Shown: positions 5,922-8,687 of the stretch, one piece after another | Layout: every line of letters begins with the position of its first letter | How positions within the stretch are numbered: position 1 is the first letter of the stretch | Assembly: GCA_964247295.1 (NCBI GenBank) | Contig: CAXTTV010000201.1 | Coordinates: 1-8,687 of the forward strand | Source of the DNA: CAXTTV01 sp964247295 | GTDB lineage: Bacteria > Chloroflexota > Ktedonobacteria > Ktedonobacterales > Ktedonobacteraceae | Length of the DNA stretch: 8,687 nt | Reading direction: 5' to 3' | The notes under the pieces: model-generated | What the model was told of the DNA's origin: nothing | Seen by the model: the letters and a program-made list of their open reading frames with translations, nothing else | Database searches by the model: none | Translations under genes and position numbers: made by a program

Positions 5922-8401
5922 ACTTACGCGTGCCATTAAGCTGGCTTAAAGAATATGTGGAGATTATGAAGACGCCGGAGGAGCTGGCGCAGACTCTGAC
6001 GATGGCCGGTCTGGAGGTGGAGGCGATCGACTCTATCGGCCAGGCATGGGAAGATAAGATTATTACGGCTCAGATTGAGCATCTGGAGAAGGTTGAGGGC
6101 TCCGATCACCTGAACGCGACAAAGATTAATACGGGCTCGGAGGTTCTAGATGTGGTCTGCGGCGCTCCAAATATTAAAGAGGGCGATAAGGTGCCGCTGG
6201 CTCTGGTCGGGGCGAAGGTCGGCGAGAATACGATTCTCGCGACAAAGAAGTTCGGCCACCTCTCCAATGGGATGCTCTGCTCCCCCAAAGAACTGGGAAT
6301 GGGTAGCGATCATAGCGGCATCTATATTCTGGAACCAGGGACGCCGCTGGGCCTGCCTCTGGTCGATCTGCTGGGTGAGACGGTGCTGGAATTCTCGATT
6401 AAGGCCCATCGCGGCGATCTGTCTTCGATCATCGGGATCGCGCGTGAGGTGGCAGCTTTGACGAATAAACCTTTGAAGTTGCCTCCCTTCCAGTTCTCGC
6501 AACAGGGGACGCCTACCCCTGAGATGATTACGGTGACGGTTGAGGATGCAACGCTCTGCCCCCGCTATACGGCCCATGCAATTAGCAATGTGAAGATCGG
6601 CCCCTCGCCCAATTGGATGAGCCGCCGCCTGCTCGCTGCCGGGATGCGTCCAATTAATAATGTGGTGGATATTCTGAATTATGTGATGCTGGAGACGGGC
6701 CAGCCTCTCCACGGCTTTGATTACGATCTGATTCGCCGGCGAGAGATTATTGTGCGTCGCGCCCACGAGGGCGAGAGGATTACGACGCTCGATGAGGTGG
6801 ACCGCAAGCTTTCCCCGGAGATGCTGCTGATTACTGATCCCAAAGGACCAACGGCGATCGCGGGTGTGATGGGCGGCGCGATTAGTGAGGTCAACGATGG
6901 GACGACGACGGTGCTTTTGGAATCGGCGACCTTCAAAGGCTCGAATATCCGACGCACGTCGGTGAACCTGGGCTTGAGATCAGATGCCTCCAGTCGCTAT
7001 GAGAAGGGGCTCGATCCCAATCTGGTGATCCAGGGGGCCCATCGCGCGCTCCAGCTCCTGGAGGAGCTGGTCGGGACAAAGGCCCACCCAGGAATTGTGG
7101 ATGTGTATCCCGCTCCCACCCAACAGCGGACGATTACGTTCGATCCATCTCAAGTGGAGTGGCTAACTGGTGTGAAGGCGTCATCTCAACGGGCGTCGGA
7201 GGCTTTGAAGGCCCTTAACTTTAAGGTGGTGCCGGATGATCATAAATTGCGAGTGACTGTGCCCACCTATCGTCAGGATGTGGAGGAGGGGGCCGATCTG
7301 GTTGAGGAGGTGGTGCGGATGATCGGCTACGATCAGATCCCCAGTACGATTCCCGCCGGGCCTCTCCCCGAACCTTCGCTGGATCGCTGGTTTGAGCGCG
7401 AGTATGAGGTGCGCGATAGCATGATTGGCGCGGGCCTGACGGAGATTGTGACTTACGCGATGACGAGCCGCGCTCGCATGACAAAGCTGCTGGCCTATCC
7501 CAATGAGCAAGCCTTTCAAGCGCTTTTAAGTACTACGGGCGCGGTAACCACAATGGAGGAGCGGAGCGATCCCAATCTTGATCCTAAAAGTCTTCCAGCG
7601 GTGTCTCTAACAAATCCGCTGACGACGGATATGGAGAGTATGCGCCTCTCTCTTATGAACAGCTTACTGGAGATCACCCAGGAGAATGCCAAGCATAACC
7701 ATGATGGCCTGCGCTTCTTTGAGATTGGTCGGCGTTACCTGCCGGCGGAGCCACATCCGCGCGAGGTGCGCAGCCTGGGGATCGCCCTCTACGGACCGGG
7801 CGCGATTAGCTGGCTCTCTGAACTCTCACGGCCTGCCGATTTCTATGATCTCAAGGGGCTTGTGGAAAATCTATTGGAGCATCTGCATATCATGGACTAC
7901 CGCTTTGTGCCGGCACAGCATCCGACATTCCATCCCGGTCGCTGCGCCCGGCTGGAGATCAAGCTTGACGGCCAGCATATCCCCGTCGGCGTGCTGGGCG
8001 AGGTCCATCCATTGGTGCAACAGCGCTACGATTTCGCTAACCGGGCCTATCTGGCCGAGATTGATCTTGAGATTCTCTACCGGGCGGTCCCGCAACACCG
8101 AACCTATCATCCCATCTATCGGCAGCAAGAGCTGACCCGCGATCTCGCGGTGGTTGTGGATGGGCAGATCCCGGCGGGTCAGATCGCTGAGGCCATTCGT
8201 CAGAGCGGCGGGGATCTGCTGCGCTCGGTCCAGCTTTTCGATGTCTATACCGGCGACCCCATTCCGGAGGGTCAAAAAAATCTCACGTATTCCTTGGTCT
8301 ATCAAGCGAGCGAGCGGACCCTCACCGACGCTGAGGCCGGCAAAATCCAGGAGAGGATCTTGCAGAGCCTTCGGCAGCGGTTTAACGCCGTCCTGCGATA
8401 A
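5918..8401 (+). CDS. pheT: Phenylalanyl-tRNA synthetase beta subunit
   Basis: PheT is the 827-residue partner of PheS; it binds tRNA-Phe and hydrolyses mischarged Tyr-tRNA-Phe. Domains in order: family N-terminus 'LRVPLSWLKEYV' (3-14); EMAP/OB tRNA-binding domain (about 42-150) with 'VVCGAPNI' and 'MLCSPKELG'; B3/B4 editing domain (about 210-390) with His265 in 'PLHGFD', 'AIAGVMGG' (313-320) and Glu335 in 'LLESATF', matching editing-site positions known from E. coli; B5 domain (405-475) with 'YRQDVEEGADLVEEVVRMIGY'; catalytic-like B6/B7 region (about 490-715) with 'LTNPLTTDMESMRLSL'; and C-terminal ferredoxin-like anticodon-binding domain (733-825) beginning 'YRQQELTRDLAVVV'. A stretch of about 35 residues (525-560) after 'MTSRARMTK' looks like a loop insertion. 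ATG 5918 overlaps the stop of the preceding gene; GAGGAG (5901-5906) is 11 bases upstream, a long but usable spacing. No clear terminator with a T tract follows. Confidence 0.97.
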   Translation: MNLRVPLSWLKEYVEIMKTPEELAQTLTMAGLEVEAIDSIGQAWEDKIITAQIEHLEKVEGSDHLNATKINTGSEVLDVVCGAPNIKEGDKVPLALVGAKVGENTILATKKFGHLSNGMLCSPKELGMGSDHSGIYILEPGTPLGLPLVDLLGETVLEFSIKAHRGDLSSIIGIAREVAALTNKPLKLPPFQFSQQGTPTPEMITVTVEDATLCPRYTAHAISNVKIGPSPNWMSRRLLAAGMRPINNVVDILNYVMLETGQPLHGFDYDLIRRREIIVRRAHEGERITTLDEVDRKLSPEMLLITDPKGPTAIAGVMGGAISEVNDGTTTVLLESATFKGSNIRRTSVNLGLRSDASSRYEKGLDPNLVIQGAHRALQLLEELVGTKAHPGIVDVYPAPTQQRTITFDPSQVEWLTGVKASSQRASEALKALNFKVVPDDHKLRVTVPTYRQDVEEGADLVEEVVRMIGYDQIPSTIPAGPLPEPSLDRWFEREYEVRDSMIGAGLTEIVTYAMTSRARMTKLLAYPNEQAFQALLSTTGAVTTMEERSDPNLDPKSLPAVSLTNPLTTDMESMRLSLMNSLLEITQENAKHNHDGLRFFEIGRRYLPAEPHPREVRSLGIALYGPGAISWLSELSRPADFYDLKGLVENLLEHLHIMDYRFVPAQHPTFHPGRCARLEIKLDGQHIPVGVLGEVHPLVQQRYDFANRAYLAEIDLEILYRAVPQHRTYHPIYRQQELTRDLAVVVDGQIPAGQIAEAIRQSGGDLLRSVQLFDVYTGDPIPEGQKNLTYSLVYQASERTLTDAEAGKIQERILQSLRQRFNAVLR

Positions 8402-8402
8402 G

Positions 8403-8612
8403 GGAACACGAAGGTTTTAGCAATCTCGTAGGTCGAACCACGTGTGGGCCCGTGGCAAGGGAAATCGCTCCCGTTGCAACCACCACACACGTGGGCGGGC
8501 CTACCTCTCCTTCCAAGGCTATTGGGAAAAGGAGGAGGGGAAGAACGTTTTTATGGAACACGGATGCCCCCAACGCCTTAGAGGAGGCGCTCACGACTCC
8601 GTTGGGAAAAGG
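8403..8612. repeat. Repeated short motifs in the non-coding tail after pheT
   Basis: TTGGGAAAAGG occurs at 8522-8532 and 8602-8612, exactly 80 bases apart. GGAACACG occurs at 8403-8410 and 8555-8562. CCCAACG (8569-8575) and CGTTGGG (8600-8606) are inverted copies. The region is purine-rich on the plus strand and has no credible coding frame. It looks like intergenic repeat sequence rather than a gene; whether the motifs form one element cannot be told from a single copy. Confidence 0.45.
8428..8504. repeat. Long imperfect hairpin downstream of pheT
   Basis: Nested inverted arms can fold over 77 bases. The outer arm is GTAGG (8428-8432) with CCTAC (8500-8504). The next is CCACGTGTGG (8438-8447) with CCACACACGTGG (8483-8494, a CA bulge). 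The inner arm is GTGGCAAGGGA (8452-8462) with TCCCGTTGCAAC (8469-8480, one G-U pair and one bulge), closed by a short AATCGC-type loop. No T run follows, so it is not a standard terminator. I infer a dispersed palindromic element (REP/MITE-like) or an RNA-processing hairpin at the operon end. Confidence 0.6.
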
Positions 8613-8637
8613 GAACGCCCTTGAGGTGCGGGAGGAG

Positions 8638-8651
8638 CGCTTCGCGAAGCG
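8638..8651. repeat. Perfect 14-bp palindrome
   Basis: CGCTTCGCGAAGCG is its own reverse complement. It could form a short hairpin or be a dimeric protein's binding site. It lies in the non-coding tail 37 bases before the window edge, and the sequence beyond it runs off the window, so a larger palindromic element may be cut here. Confidence 0.5.
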
Positions 8652-8687
8652 TGCGCCAGGTGACGGGATGCAGGATCTCCCCGGAGG

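Noticed and set aside
6106..8305. Several open frames opposite or out of frame within pheT
   Set aside because: Low-complexity, Arg/His/Ser-rich translations typical of shadows in G+C-rich coding DNA; pheT itself is complete.
8442..8624. A 60-residue open frame in the tail after pheT
   Set aside because: It runs through the hairpin and repeats, has no ribosome site and no recognisable product.

Overview
The window is a junction between an accessory island and a housekeeping operon on what looks like a Gram-positive-type or Chloroflexota chromosome. A T-box leader controls the phenylalanyl-tRNA synthetase genes. The PheS and PheT sequences, the extra gene between them, the IS-like debris and the RAYT-like gene would fit a Ktedonobacteria-like (Chloroflexota) genome. 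That assignment is an inference from style, not from a search.

Left part, about 1-3600, visibly A+T-richer. The first 100 bases hold short direct repeats that look like the end of an insertion sequence. Then comes a 184-residue Y1/RAYT-like transposase homologue (254-808, +) in which both the HUH pair and the catalytic tyrosine position appear altered. Convergent to it, on the minus strand, is a two-gene operon. A 680-residue ABC/OLD-type AAA ATPase (1496-3538) has an unrecognised N-terminal region of about 220 residues. A 211-residue HNH-type nuclease-like protein of the PtuB/TIGR02646 type (895-1530) starts inside the end of the ATPase gene, most likely at TTG with a strong Shine-Dalgarno. 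Together they look like a Septu-type (PtuA + PtuB) anti-phage system. A promoter with a perfect TATAAT box and an 18-bp spacer lies just upstream of the ATPase.

Middle, 3539-3974. Two promoters lie back to back. The rightward one drives a T-box riboswitch (about 3668-3962) with a UUC (Phe) specifier, a k-turn-type GA motif, the T-box sequence with a UGGU bulge that can pair with an ACCA tRNA end, and a terminator hairpin with a U tract.

Right part, 3975-8401, G+C-richer: pheS (348 aa), an unrecognised 279-residue gene, and pheT (827 aa), all on the plus strand. The middle gene ends in a 4-base ATGA overlap with pheT, so the three are probably one transcript controlled by uncharged tRNA-Phe. 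PheS and PheT form the alpha2-beta2 synthetase that charges tRNA-Phe; PheT also carries the editing site.

Right end, 8402-8687. I see no credible gene. It holds a long imperfect hairpin (8428-8504), repeated short motifs and a perfect 14-bp palindrome (8638-8651), which look like a non-coding repeat element.
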